A DNA stretch of 64,000 bases from Aurantibacter_A sp039941195 (GCF_039941195.1 NZ_JBDVFA010000010.1:11894-75893); one strand, 5' to 3'. Counted from the first letter of the stretch, positions 26,138 to 35,139 are shown. A program made the numbers and translations. Notes: generated by a model not told the origin, from the sequence alone.

Positions 26138-27898
26138 TTGAAAATCAACAACCTACTTTCTCTATTGGAGCAAATGGAATCTTTACTGAGCGAATTCTCT
26201 TTTGAAGAATTAAGCTCTGCAGAGGCAACCCATTTAAAAAAATCATTTCAAACTTTTAAGAGTGATTTGCAAATAAAAATTGATGCTCCCAATCCTATTC
26301 CGGAACCCTCAAAGGAGGAACATTTAATCAAAAAGAATACTAAGAAGCAATCGGATGAAAGTAATATAATAGCAAATGTTAGTCATGAAATTAGAACACC
26401 ACTCAATGGTATTATTGGGTTTACTGATCTTTTAAAAGAAAGTAAACTTAATTCGAATCAACTAATCAATGTAAATGCTATACAAACAGCATCTAATTCT
26501 TTGTTAGAATTGGTAAACGAATTATTAGAATATTCGAAGCTCGCATCCGGTAAAGAAGTGTTTCAAAAGATTGAGTTCAATTTGTTTGGCTTAGTAAGAG
26601 ACGTAATGTTTTTGTGTAATACGCTTGTGGTAAATAAAAAAGTGGAACTAATCAGCCATATCAGCGATAACGTACCAGAGTTTTTAATAGGAGACCCCTC
26701 CAAGCTTACCCAAGTATTATTAAATATAATGGGCAATGCCATAAAGTTTGTGGAAAAAGGTGAGGTTTCATTAAACATTACCTTATCGGATTCAAAAAAA
26801 GAAGCTGTTCAACTAATTTTTGAGATTACAGATAACGGAATTGGTATATCGAAGGCAAAACTCAACCAAATTTTTAAACCTTATACTCAAGCTGATTCCG
26901 ACACTTCTTCAGAATATGGAGGAACTGGTTTAGGTTTAAGTATTGTTAAGCAAATAGTTGAAAATCTAAACGGTTCAATTCATGTAGACAGTAACCTAGG
27001 AGAAGGAACCACATTCAAATTTATCATTCCGTTTACACCAGGTAATGACAAATTAATTCCTATACAACCAATAGCAACAAAGAAAAGTACGAAAAATCTA
27101 AAATCAATTGTAGGGTTAAATATTTTAGTTTTTGAAGACAATGACCTCAATAAGAGATTGATAGAACAGCGCTTAAAATTGTGGAAATGCAATATGCATA
27201 TAACAGAAAATGCACAAGAGGGAATTCATGTTCTTGAAAATCAAACTATTGACGTAATACTAATGGATTTACGAATGCCTATTATGAATGGGTTCGAAAT
27301 AACGAAGCTCATTAGAAATAATAATAGTCAACGTATTCGTCAAATCCCAATCATAGCATTAACAGCAGATTATACAGTGCGCGATCAAGAAAAATGTACT
27401 GCATATGGTATTAATGATTATTTGCTAAAACCCTTTAGTCCAGAGGAATTATTGTCAAAAATAGTACTTCACAAAAATCAATTTATTGATATTGAAATGG
27501 TTAAGAAACCATTAAAGAAACAAAAACAAGAGAAGTTTAATTCTACAAAACTGGTAGACCTCACTAAACTTTATGAAGATAGTGATGAGGATATGGTCGT
27601 TTTAATAGATTTAGTTGGACTTTTTAAAAAGAATGCCAGCGAATTTATTTTAAATGCCGAGCAGCAGATAACTGATAAGGATAAGGAGGGACTTTCATTT
27701 TCTGCACATAAAATAAAAGCTGGGGTATTAATGGTTAAAGCCAATAGTTTAGCAAACATAGTTTTAAGAATTCAGAATGAATGTAAAAACTCGCCAGATT
27801 TTAAACATTTGGAATATTTGCATTCTCGTTTTGTAAGTGACTACAAAGAAGTGAATAAGGCACTTGATGAAGTCATTAGTAATTTAAAAAACAGCTAA
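26138..27898 (+). CDS. Soluble hybrid histidine kinase (HisKA-HATPase-REC-Hpt)
   Basis: 586 residues starting at TTG (26138); an ATG at 26174 is the alternative. No membrane helix or sensor domain is visible. Domains: short helical N-terminus (1-75), HisKA with ANVSHEIRTPLNG (His83), HATPase with N box LNIMGNAIKF, G1 DNGIGI and G2 GGTGLGLSIV (to about 300), a receiver (326-445) with Asp377 in ILMDLRMP and Lys431, and a C-terminal Hpt-like domain (about 470-586) with His524 in SAHKIKAG. It can therefore run a complete phosphorelay internally and pass phosphate to the stand-alone receiver, which begins at the very next base. Confidence 0.93.
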   Translation: MKINNLLSLLEQMESLLSEFSFEELSSAEATHLKKSFQTFKSDLQIKIDAPNPIPEPSKEEHLIKKNTKKQSDESNIIANVSHEIRTPLNGIIGFTDLLKESKLNSNQLINVNAIQTASNSLLELVNELLEYSKLASGKEVFQKIEFNLFGLVRDVMFLCNTLVVNKKVELISHISDNVPEFLIGDPSKLTQVLLNIMGNAIKFVEKGEVSLNITLSDSKKEAVQLIFEITDNGIGISKAKLNQIFKPYTQADSDTSSEYGGTGLGLSIVKQIVENLNGSIHVDSNLGEGTTFKFIIPFTPGNDKLIPIQPIATKKSTKNLKSIVGLNILVFEDNDLNKRLIEQRLKLWKCNMHITENAQEGIHVLENQTIDVILMDLRMPIMNGFEITKLIRNNNSQRIRQIPIIALTADYTVRDQEKCTAYGINDYLLKPFSPEELLSKIVLHKNQFIDIEMVKKPLKKQKQEKFNSTKLVDLTKLYEDSDEDMVVLIDLVGLFKKNASEFILNAEQQITDKDKEGLSFSAHKIKAGVLMVKANSLANIVLRIQNECKNSPDFKHLEYLHSRFVSDYKEVNKALDEVISNLKNS

Positions 27899-28285
27899 AT
27901 GACGAATCAAACTAGCATATTATTGGCGGAAGACGATGAGTTATTAGCGGCATTGCTAAGACATCGTTTGGAAAAAGGGGGGTATCAGGTTCTCGTAAGT
28001 AGAGATGGTAAAGAAGTAAAAGAATATCTCAGTCAAACTATTCCAGATATGATTATCTGTGATATAATGATGCCTTATTTCTCGGGGATGGAACTTATAG
28101 ATTTTGTTCGAAATGAACTAAAACTAAATGTACCGATTATAATTATTTCATCAGCAGGAAATGAAGAGAATGTATTAAACGCTTTTGAGTTAGGCGCTAA
28201 TGATTTCTTATCTAAACCTATTAGTCCTTCTGAGCTCTTAGTTAGGGTGGCCAAAGAATTGAAGAAAAATAAATTTGAAGCGTAG
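27899..28285 (+). CDS. Stand-alone receiver-domain response regulator
   Basis: 128 residues consisting of one receiver domain: acidic pair in LLAEDDE (10-13), phosphorylation site Asp55 in MIICDIMMP, Thr/Ser switch region IIISSAGNE, Lys in FLSKPISP. There is no output domain, so it must act by protein contact. Its ATG immediately follows the stop of the hybrid kinase gene, and its end overlaps the start of the HEAT-repeat gene by about 11 bases. The likeliest partner is that HEAT protein or the downstream glycosyltransferase. Confidence 0.92.
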   Translation: MTNQTSILLAEDDELLAALLRHRLEKGGYQVLVSRDGKEVKEYLSQTIPDMIICDIMMPYFSGMELIDFVRNELKLNVPIIIISSAGNEENVLNAFELGANDFLSKPISPSELLVRVAKELKKNKFEA

Positions 28286-30809
28286 TCTGGATACATATTT
28301 TTTAAATACGCTTTTTGTGTCACCGCAAGTGAATACAGATTTGCTATGGACTTTTACGCTCATATTCGTAATTCTCTGTGGTTTATATTTTGGATTTATT
28401 TTCTTTTTCAGGAATAAATTATCGTATAGAACTAGAGCTATTGAGAAGCGAAAAAAAGAGTTAACACCGATGATAGTTGAATTTCTCTTTTATGATGAGA
28501 ACTCGCATAAAGAAGAACAAACAGATTATATAAACTTAAAAGTTGAGATTCGAGAATTAATAAACAGTTCGTTTAATAGAAAAGTTTTAATTGATATTCT
28601 AATGTATTTAAGAAAGGATCTTTCTGGTGCAACGTTGAGTAAGCTGTTTAAGCTTTATCAAGAATTAGGATTGCATCATGATTCTTATGAGAAGTTAAAA
28701 AGTTGGAAATGGCAGAGAATTTCTAAAGGAATATTGGAGCTTACTCAAATGAACGTAGAAGAATCCTATGTTTTTATAACCAAGTTCATTAACGATAAGC
28801 GAGCTACTATTAGAAAACAAGCCGAGGTTGCCATTATAACTTTAAAGGCAGAGGGTCTAAATTATTTTTTAGATACCACTACCTATAGAATTTCGGAATG
28901 GCAACAACTTAAGATTTTAGAAGTACTAATTAATAAAAAGAATTATTTGCCACCAAGTTTCAACCATTGGTTGATGTCCAAAAATAACGATGTTGTGCTC
29001 TTTGCATTACGTTTAATGAAGAATTACAACCAGAGTGATGGTAATGAAGCACTTATTGAGTTATTAAAACATAGAAATTCAGATATAAAATTGGCAGCAA
29101 TGTCTTGTATAAAAGAATTTCATGTAGTGGATGCATTAGAAAATTTGAAGCTAGTTTTTTGGGATAGTAAAATAGACGTAAAAATTGGTATACTCGATGT
29201 TATCAGTTCTTTAGGCGATATACAAGAAATAACTTTTTTAGAGTCTGTAGTAGCCAAGGAATCCAATTTTAATGTAAAAAGTAAATCACTTGCTTGTATA
29301 AACATTATACAACCCATGAGTGTTTTGCCAACTATAGATATACAAGCAACAGATATATTTACAACTCCAATGGATTTACCTAGAGTTGAACCCGAAGAAC
29401 AAATAATTATTAAAAAGAGTAGTGTAGCTACTGAACCTAACAAAACCATTCGCAATGAACATGATATTGCTGAGGACAGATTTTCACCGCTTGAATCCAA
29501 AGTAGAAGATAAACCACCTAATGAATTAGCGAAATCAATAGAAGCTAAAAGTACTATTGAAGTGGAACAACAGGAGGAGTCGAAAGATTTAAGTGATAAA
29601 CAAACCCTAGATAGTTTTAATCTTGGGTTTCTGCCTTTAATTATTTCACCTGAAGAAGGTCCTGTTTCAAAATATAAGCCAAATAACAATTTTAAAATAG
29701 CCGGTGCTATTTCCGATTTAGAAGTGGTATTTCAGGAATTTAGGAATAGCACAGATGAAGCACAAAAGGGTGTAGCATTAATTGAAAATACTAAAAACAA
29801 TTTAAGTAAGATTGTTGCAGAATTTCTACCCTTAGTTATTCCTGTTGAAGAAAAATCTGAACGTATTTCAGAATTAAATGAACCCCATGATTACACTGAA
29901 TTAACTGTTGTTTATTCAGAAATTTTGCCAGAAACAAATTTCCACCTAACACCATCAGCAATAAACACCATCGATATGAAAGATATTAGAAATATTGAAT
30001 GTGATGTAAATGAAATAAAAAATAGCCAAAGAAAGTCTGATACTGATGAGACATCAGATACTCCCGAAATATATGAAAGTTTGGCTTCGAAGCGAGTAAA
30101 TGAAAAAAGTGCTTTAGAATGGGTATTGTCTGAAAACGAGGCAAGATTAGAAATGAAACAAAAACTAAAGTCCATTTTAAAGGAACAAGATGGCATTTCC
30201 TTTAAACTTCCCAAACCAATATTTTATAACGAAAGAGAAGCAAATACAATGGCTCTATTAGATGATATAGAGGCATTAGGTGATTCACGTGAAATTCCAC
30301 TTCTAAATGATTTGCATAAGAACGAAACCGAAATAACAATTAGGGAACGTATGGCCTATCTAATAGTGAAATTAGAAGGAACTGAAGTATTAAAAAGACA
30401 ACCCATTAAACCCAATAGTGAAGTTGTAAGTGTATTTGAAAAAAACTTTTCAAGTTTAGCAGTGCAATCACAACTAATAATGTTAGATGAAATTGCCTTG
30501 GTAGGTGATGAGAAAGAAATACCCTTTCTAAGAAGATTGATTGCTGCATCATCTGAAAAAATAAGTAAAAAAGCAGAAAAATGTTTAGGGGAAATTCTAG
30601 TAAAATTAAATAGCCAAAAACAAAAACCTGAAGAGTTAAACCCTCCCGCTAAGAAAACTAAAACAGTTGAAGAGGGCAGAGTAGTACGTAAGGAAAACAT
30701 TGAACCAGCAGAAGACATTATTGAAAAAATAGCTACGAAACCATTCAACGTTTTCGATATCGATTTTGATATTGATATGGAACAAGAAGATTTGAAAGAC
30801 GCCAAATAA
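28275..30809 (+). CDS. Membrane-anchored HEAT-repeat protein of the exopolysaccharide operon
   Basis: About 844 residues from a TTG at 28275 (a GTG near 28318 is possible). One membrane helix (23-45) is followed by a helical HEAT-type region (about 60-340), a long low-complexity acidic linker (about 350-640) and a second HEAT block (about 645-770), then a charged tail. A motif of the form LD-I-x2-LGD-x2-EI-x2-L recurs: ILDVISSLGDIQEITFL, LLDDIEALGDSREIPLL and MLDEIALVGDEKEIPFL. The topology suggests a cytoplasmic scaffold held at the inner membrane. No enzyme motif. By its position between the receiver and the GT2 gene, I infer it couples signalling to the synthase. Confidence 0.75.
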   Translation: MKRSLDTYFLNTLFVSPQVNTDLLWTFTLIFVILCGLYFGFIFFFRNKLSYRTRAIEKRKKELTPMIVEFLFYDENSHKEEQTDYINLKVEIRELINSSFNRKVLIDILMYLRKDLSGATLSKLFKLYQELGLHHDSYEKLKSWKWQRISKGILELTQMNVEESYVFITKFINDKRATIRKQAEVAIITLKAEGLNYFLDTTTYRISEWQQLKILEVLINKKNYLPPSFNHWLMSKNNDVVLFALRLMKNYNQSDGNEALIELLKHRNSDIKLAAMSCIKEFHVVDALENLKLVFWDSKIDVKIGILDVISSLGDIQEITFLESVVAKESNFNVKSKSLACINIIQPMSVLPTIDIQATDIFTTPMDLPRVEPEEQIIIKKSSVATEPNKTIRNEHDIAEDRFSPLESKVEDKPPNELAKSIEAKSTIEVEQQEESKDLSDKQTLDSFNLGFLPLIISPEEGPVSKYKPNNNFKIAGAISDLEVVFQEFRNSTDEAQKGVALIENTKNNLSKIVAEFLPLVIPVEEKSERISELNEPHDYTELTVVYSEILPETNFHLTPSAINTIDMKDIRNIECDVNEIKNSQRKSDTDETSDTPEIYESLASKRVNEKSALEWVLSENEARLEMKQKLKSILKEQDGISFKLPKPIFYNEREANTMALLDDIEALGDSREIPLLNDLHKNETEITIRERMAYLIVKLEGTEVLKRQPIKPNSEVVSVFEKNFSSLAVQSQLIMLDEIALVGDEKEIPFLRRLIAASSEKISKKAEKCLGEILVKLNSQKQKPEELNPPAKKTKTVEEGRVVRKENIEPAEDIIEKIATKPFNVFDIDFDIDMEQEDLKDAK

Positions 30810-30824
30810 TAAACATAGTAATTG

Positions 30825-32252
30825 ATGGATGATGAGTTTCTAAATATAATCCTCGAGTACATGAACATCGTTTTCTTGGTGTTCACTACCGTCCTGTTTG
30901 GGGGGTATATCGTTATGTGCTATTTGGCTACACGAAACTCACTACACTATAAGCATAAAAACAGTTTTGGAGATTTGTCTAAAGTTATGGCTTCGCCACT
31001 TGCCCCTAGTATTACCATAATTGCCCCGGCATATAATGAAGGTTTAACCATAGTAGATAACATTAGATCTTTAATGTCCTTACGTTATGTAGACTACGAA
31101 GTAATGGTCGTAAATGACGGAAGTAAAGATGATACGCTTCAAAAAATGATTGATGCTTATGATTTAATAAAAATAGAGCAAGAAATAGATCCCGAATGGA
31201 AATCGAAACCAATTCGCGGAGTATACAAATCAAAACATCGTTCATTTTCAAAATTAACGGTAATAGATAAAGAAAACGGAGGTAAGTCAGATGCTTTAAA
31301 TACAGGAATGCACCTGTCTACAAACCGATATGTAGGGTGTATTGATGTGGATTGTTTATTGTTGCCAGACGCTTTATTACATGTTGTAAAATCATTTTAT
31401 CAGCGTTCCGAAAAACGAGTAATTGCTGTCGGGGGAGTTATAAGGGTTGCCAATTCATGCATTATAGAAGGTGGTCAATTAGAAGAAATTAAGTTGCCTA
31501 ATAACTGGCTGGCGAAATTCCAGTTATTAGAATATACAAGGTCCTTTTTACTCGGGAGAATGGCCTGGGGACGCATCGATAGTTTATTAATTATTTCAGG
31601 AGCCTTTGGTTTTTTCGATAGAGAAATTGCATTGGCTGTAGGGGGTTACGATACGAATACAGTTGGCGAAGACATGGAAATTATATTTAAGATGCGCCGA
31701 TACATGCACGAACAACGTTTGGCATATACTATCGAATATATTCCCGACCCGCTTTGTTGGACTGAAGTTCCGGAAGACCTCAAAATTTTAGTTAATCAGC
31801 GCGACCGATGGACTAGAGGAAACCTAGAAACACTGCAGAAACATAAGGCTATGTTTTTTAATCCTAAATATGGTCGATTAGGAATGATGAGTTATCCATA
31901 TTGGTTTTTCTACGAATGGTTAGCACCCTTGTTAGAATTTACAGGCCTCCTTTGTATTTTGCTTTTCTGGTATTTAAACATTCTTAATTGGGAATTCTTT
32001 TTTGCTATAACGGCAGCGGTATGGACTTGTTCAATAATGGTGTCATTTTACGCTGTATTATGGGAGGTATATTCATACAATCAATACAATCGAAAAGATG
32101 TATTAACACTTTTGTTATTTGCTATAATCGAACCCTTAGTATATCATCCAATAGTAACGTGGTCGGCAGTTCGTGGAAATTATAAAAAATTATTTAAAGT
32201 AAAGTCTGGTTGGGGATCCCAAGTACGAAAAGGTTTTGCAAAAGCTAGTTAA
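30825..32252 (+). CDS. Processive GT2 family glycosyltransferase (PgaC/BcsA/HasA-like)
   Basis: 475 residues from the ATG at 30825 (a TTG three bases earlier is in frame). One N-terminal membrane helix (about 13-34), a cytoplasmic GT-A domain, and three or more C-terminal helices (about 358-470). All four processive-synthase motifs are present: Asp98 in VVNDGS, DVD (174-176), GED (281-283) and QRDRW (325-329). Enzymes with this set polymerise a polysaccharide from a UDP-sugar and push it through their own membrane channel. Sugar identity (GlcNAc, glucose or other) cannot be read. No PilZ domain is fused. The next gene follows after 2 bases. Confidence 0.9.
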   Translation: MDDEFLNIILEYMNIVFLVFTTVLFGGYIVMCYLATRNSLHYKHKNSFGDLSKVMASPLAPSITIIAPAYNEGLTIVDNIRSLMSLRYVDYEVMVVNDGSKDDTLQKMIDAYDLIKIEQEIDPEWKSKPIRGVYKSKHRSFSKLTVIDKENGGKSDALNTGMHLSTNRYVGCIDVDCLLLPDALLHVVKSFYQRSEKRVIAVGGVIRVANSCIIEGGQLEEIKLPNNWLAKFQLLEYTRSFLLGRMAWGRIDSLLIISGAFGFFDREIALAVGGYDTNTVGEDMEIIFKMRRYMHEQRLAYTIEYIPDPLCWTEVPEDLKILVNQRDRWTRGNLETLQKHKAMFFNPKYGRLGMMSYPYWFFYEWLAPLLEFTGLLCILLFWYLNILNWEFFFAITAAVWTCSIMVSFYAVLWEVYSYNQYNRKDVLTLLLFAIIEPLVYHPIVTWSAVRGNYKKLFKVKSGWGSQVRKGFAKAS

Positions 32253-32254
32253 AA

Positions 32255-33379
32255 ATGAATACAAGTACGATACCTAGATATAATTTAAAGCAGTACACGA
32301 GAGTGTTCATTGCTTTTTTTGTGTCATTGGTTATTCTTTCTGTATTTCAGTATACAACTCTATATTTTAAAGATGTAGTAGATGTAATATTCAGTGTTAG
32401 TTTTTTGCAGGCAATTGTACATCATATTGGATATACTTCATTGGTTGCACTTATTCTTGTGCCTATTTTCAATTTTTTCGAAAATTGGCGTCCTAAAGTC
32501 GGGTTTAAAATAGTTTCTACTGTACTCGTTATTCTTTTAATTATTGAAACATTATTAATAGGATACTACTATACAAACTATGTTCCACTAGGGCTGGATT
32601 TAGTAGGTAATGGTTTAAATGCAATCCATCATGCTATCGTTAATTCTCAGGGAATTTCTATTTCGATAATTATTCCAATAGTAGTTATCACAGGACTATT
32701 TCATGGTTTATATAGGCTAACAAAAAAGGTCTATCATCACATTGGTAAAATGTATCCGTTTACAATTATACTATTTACCATGTTTATTGCCACGCTTTTT
32801 ATAGATGGTAAACCGATAAACCTTAATAAAACGAATTATTTAGTCTCCCAATTAATTTCAAAATCTAATACAGTACAGGTAAGTGCATCAAACCATTTTG
32901 AGAATCAAGAAGTTATTTGGATAAATAGTGTTTTTAATGGGGTAAATGTGGATAAGGCCTATTTAACAGCTAAAGATCTGGCTTACGATAAAAAGTATGA
33001 ACGGTCTTTACTTTTATGTAAATACATTTTAGCAAAAGCTCCAGATCATATTGACACTAAAATTTTAACAGGAAGAGTAAATGCCTGGAATGGAAATTTT
33101 GATAGGTCTATAGAAATCTTAATGGATTGTGCTAAAACTAGTACTAGCTACGTTGATATTTATTCCGCTTTGCTAGATGTTTGCTATTGGTCTAATAATA
33201 AGACCTCCACTATTGAAGTTTTAGCTTTAATAGACAAAAATAATGTGGACACCACGCAATTGGAATCAAAAATAAAACGAGCTCAAAATACTGAGAAAAA
33301 GGTAGTTGAAGTCCCTATAGAAAATTATAATCAATCCGGGAAAGTTGACTTAGTATCGACAAAAATTGAAGATGAGTAA
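32255..33379 (+). CDS. Inner-membrane protein with C-terminal periplasmic TPR region
   Basis: 374 residues, not matching a family I can name. Five hydrophobic segments (about 16-38, 46-70, 84-107, 137-160, 166-186) are followed by a soluble part with a TPR-like block (about 233-330): DKAYLTAKDLAYDKKYERSLL, then the ILTGRVNAWNGNFDRSIEIL turn. The same block is found at the start of the next protein (see findings). The gene is 2 bases after the GT2 stop and overlaps the barrel gene start by 8 bases. I infer it bridges the inner-membrane synthase to the outer-membrane exporter. Confidence 0.7.
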   Translation: MNTSTIPRYNLKQYTRVFIAFFVSLVILSVFQYTTLYFKDVVDVIFSVSFLQAIVHHIGYTSLVALILVPIFNFFENWRPKVGFKIVSTVLVILLIIETLLIGYYYTNYVPLGLDLVGNGLNAIHHAIVNSQGISISIIIPIVVITGLFHGLYRLTKKVYHHIGKMYPFTIILFTMFIATLFIDGKPINLNKTNYLVSQLISKSNTVQVSASNHFENQEVIWINSVFNGVNVDKAYLTAKDLAYDKKYERSLLLCKYILAKAPDHIDTKILTGRVNAWNGNFDRSIEILMDCAKTSTSYVDIYSALLDVCYWSNNKTSTIEVLALIDKNNVDTTQLESKIKRAQNTEKKVVEVPIENYNQSGKVDLVSTKIEDE

Positions 33380-34619
33380 ACACGTACTTTTAGTTTTAAT
33401 ACTGTTTATGGCAGTTTTACCAATAAGCGCTCAAGAAGTTGCGTATAATGGTAATCCCGACCGTTCATTTTTAATTGCACGTGGTCTTGCCTTTGAAGGT
33501 CATCGCACAACAGCTCGTGATACATTGTATAGGATTCTATCGAAGTACCCTGACTATTCAGATGTTCGTAACTTATTGGCTAGTACCTATAGTTGGGATG
33601 GTAATTATGAAACGGCTAGAGCACATTTTAATAAAATTACTTCAGAAGATCGCCAGAATAAAGAAGCGTGGGTCGCAGCTATTAAAAATGAACTTTATGC
33701 TGATAACTATTATTTAGCATATAGTTTAAGTAATAAGGCATTACAATATTTAAAAAATGACATAATAATAAAAGAATTACAATCAAAAGCACTAAGCGAT
33801 TTAAAGAATGCTCAAGCAATAAAATCTGAAAAAGCAATAATTGCCAAACAAATAGATACTGTTGCTCCTCAGGTTGCTAAAAATAGGATTGGCATGGGCC
33901 TTGCCCTTGAAGTATTTGATGTCGTTTTTGATCCTATGATATATAGTCATATTGAATATAGAAGAGAAACACAGGCAGGTACAATTATACCTAGAATAAA
34001 CTACAGCAACAGATTTGAAACACACGGGGTACAATACGAATTGGACTTTTACCCAAAGTTTTCCAAAAAAGCATATGGCTACTTAAATTATGGATATTCT
34101 AATTCTCCAATTTATCCTTTACATAGAGCAGGAGCTGAGTTATATTTAAATTGGCCAAAGAATGTAGAACTTTCGGCAGGAATGCGTCATTTAAGTTTTA
34201 CGGGGGCTACTGCAAATATCATTACCGGTAGTATCGGACTCTATAAAGGAAACTACTTCTTTTCGTTGCGACCATATGTTACACCAATAACGAGCGAATC
34301 ACAAAGTAAAATTGGTTTATCAGGCAGTTTACTTGCTAGAAAATATTTTAGAGATGGAGATAATTATTTAGGATTAAATGCTATTTATGGATATTCACCA
34401 GAATTGAAACAATTACGTAGTGATGATGTTTTATTAGCAGAATCATTACTTTATATCGAATCTCAGCAATTGTTAATTGAATATCAATTTAGTTCTAAGA
34501 AAGATACCAACAATATATACAAGAGTAACTTCGGTATTACCCGTCAAGAATTGGCTTTTGATAGTGGAAATTATTATTGGTCTTTATCCGCTGGTCTCAC
34601 TTGCCAAGTAAAATTTTGA
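33372..34619 (+). CDS. YaiO family outer-membrane beta-barrel protein with N-terminal TPR
   Basis: Start at the ATG at 33372, which overlaps the upstream stop by 8 bases and gives a signal peptide (cleavage after ISAQ, near residue 21). 415 residues: TPR region (about 25-150, NPDRSFLIARGLAFEGHR, LLASTYSWDGNYETARAHF), linker, then an outer-membrane barrel (about 170-415) of the YaiO type, with alternating strands and a final CQVKF. TPR plus barrel is the plan of PgaA, the PNAG exporter, so this is the probable outer-membrane exit of the operon's polysaccharide. Family call good, export role inferred. Confidence 0.82.
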   Translation: MSKHVLLVLILFMAVLPISAQEVAYNGNPDRSFLIARGLAFEGHRTTARDTLYRILSKYPDYSDVRNLLASTYSWDGNYETARAHFNKITSEDRQNKEAWVAAIKNELYADNYYLAYSLSNKALQYLKNDIIIKELQSKALSDLKNAQAIKSEKAIIAKQIDTVAPQVAKNRIGMGLALEVFDVVFDPMIYSHIEYRRETQAGTIIPRINYSNRFETHGVQYELDFYPKFSKKAYGYLNYGYSNSPIYPLHRAGAELYLNWPKNVELSAGMRHLSFTGATANIITGSIGLYKGNYFFSLRPYVTPITSESQSKIGLSGSLLARKYFRDGDNYLGLNAIYGYSPELKQLRSDDVLLAESLLYIESQQLLIEYQFSSKKDTNNIYKSNFGITRQELAFDSGNYYWSLSAGLTCQVKF

Positions 34620-34834
34620 GTCAGATCCGACGAAATGCAATGTAGATCGATGAACTACACCTCTCGAAATTACCGTTAATCGGGCCTTCCATAAGATTTG
34701 ATGTTTTCACAACTAAAATCAAGAGATTGACCACAATTTATTGTTTCAATTGGCCGTTCTTAATATGTTTACAAAAGCAAACAAACAGAAACCCAAATCT
34801 AAATTGTTTAATCGAAACAAATAAATCAAATACT
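34620..34834. other. Spacer before the tandem microprotein genes
   Basis: The first 80 bases are richer in G and C than other spacers here and contain a small hairpin TGTAG...CTACA (about 34642-34660). No open frame of note. It may be the leader or 3' region of the polysaccharide operon; no clear terminator separates that operon from the microproteins. Confidence 0.3.
34741..34771 (+). promoter_or_regulatory. Candidate promoter of the microprotein pair
   Basis: TTG (34741-34743), 20 bases, then TATGTTTA (34764-34771), one mismatch from the Bacteroidetes -7 consensus TAnnTTTG at the expected distance from a -33 TTG. It lies 63 bases before the first microprotein ATG. Confidence 0.3.
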
Positions 34835-34933
34835 ATGCTTTATGATACCTACGGGGAAGAGTACCTAGACTTCCTTCAAGAGTTAAACGAAATTTTAAGT
34901 ATTAATGAACTGGCTGAACTTGACTATATGTAG
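34835..34933 (+). CDS. Microprotein A (32 aa), function unknown
   Basis: A 32-residue frame from the ATG at 34835; a longer in-frame reading upstream is not supported by the homology. It is acidic, with the core YLDFLQELNEIL (10-21) and end ELAELDYM. The next frame, 34 bases on, encodes a peptide that matches it from this Tyr to the last residue with no gap: 9 of 23 positions identical and about 7 conservative. That conservation at protein level is the reason for calling it real. No signal peptide, cysteine or membrane helix; likely a short amphipathic helix. Could be a small regulator, a peptide precursor or a partner of the upstream operon. Confidence 0.55.
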   Translation: MLYDTYGEEYLDFLQELNEILSINELAELDYM

Positions 34934-34967
34934 TCAAATGAAGTCTACTAATCCAAATCTAAATAAC

Positions 34968-35069
34968 ATGGCAAATCTAAATCCTGACAACGCAGCTTAC
35001 TTGAATTTTATTGAAGATTTAAATGATATCCTTGTTGATTTCAACATCAGCAAACTAAGTTATTCTTAG
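34968..35069 (+). CDS. Microprotein B (33 aa), paralogue of microprotein A
   Basis: 33 residues from the ATG at 34968; a start at 34938 would add 10 Asn-rich residues. I prefer 34968 because the length then equals that of microprotein A. The core is YLNFIEDLNDIL (11-22), aligned to YLDFLQELNEIL of the first peptide, with the pattern Y-L-[DN]-F-[LI]-[QE]-[DE]-L-N-[DE]-I-L and a shared L-x-Y near the end. Both genes are preceded by the word CCAAATCTAAAT, another trace of duplication. A strong terminator follows 18 bases after the stop. Function unknown. Confidence 0.55.
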   Translation: MANLNPDNAAYLNFIEDLNDILVDFNISKLSYS

Positions 35070-35087
35070 ATTAAATTTAGTTGAACA

Positions 35088-35119
35088 AAAAAAGCCTCAA
35101 TGTATATCGAGGCTTTTTT
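35088..35119. terminator. Bidirectional terminator between microprotein B and rpoD
   Basis: An 11-base stem (35088-35098 with 35109-35119) made of a GCCTC/GAGGC core flanked by A and T runs, with a 10-base loop. It has a T run on either strand and sits between the convergent stops, so it can serve both. Confidence 0.9.
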
Positions 35120-35139
35120 GATTTCTTGTGAGTTTTGGT

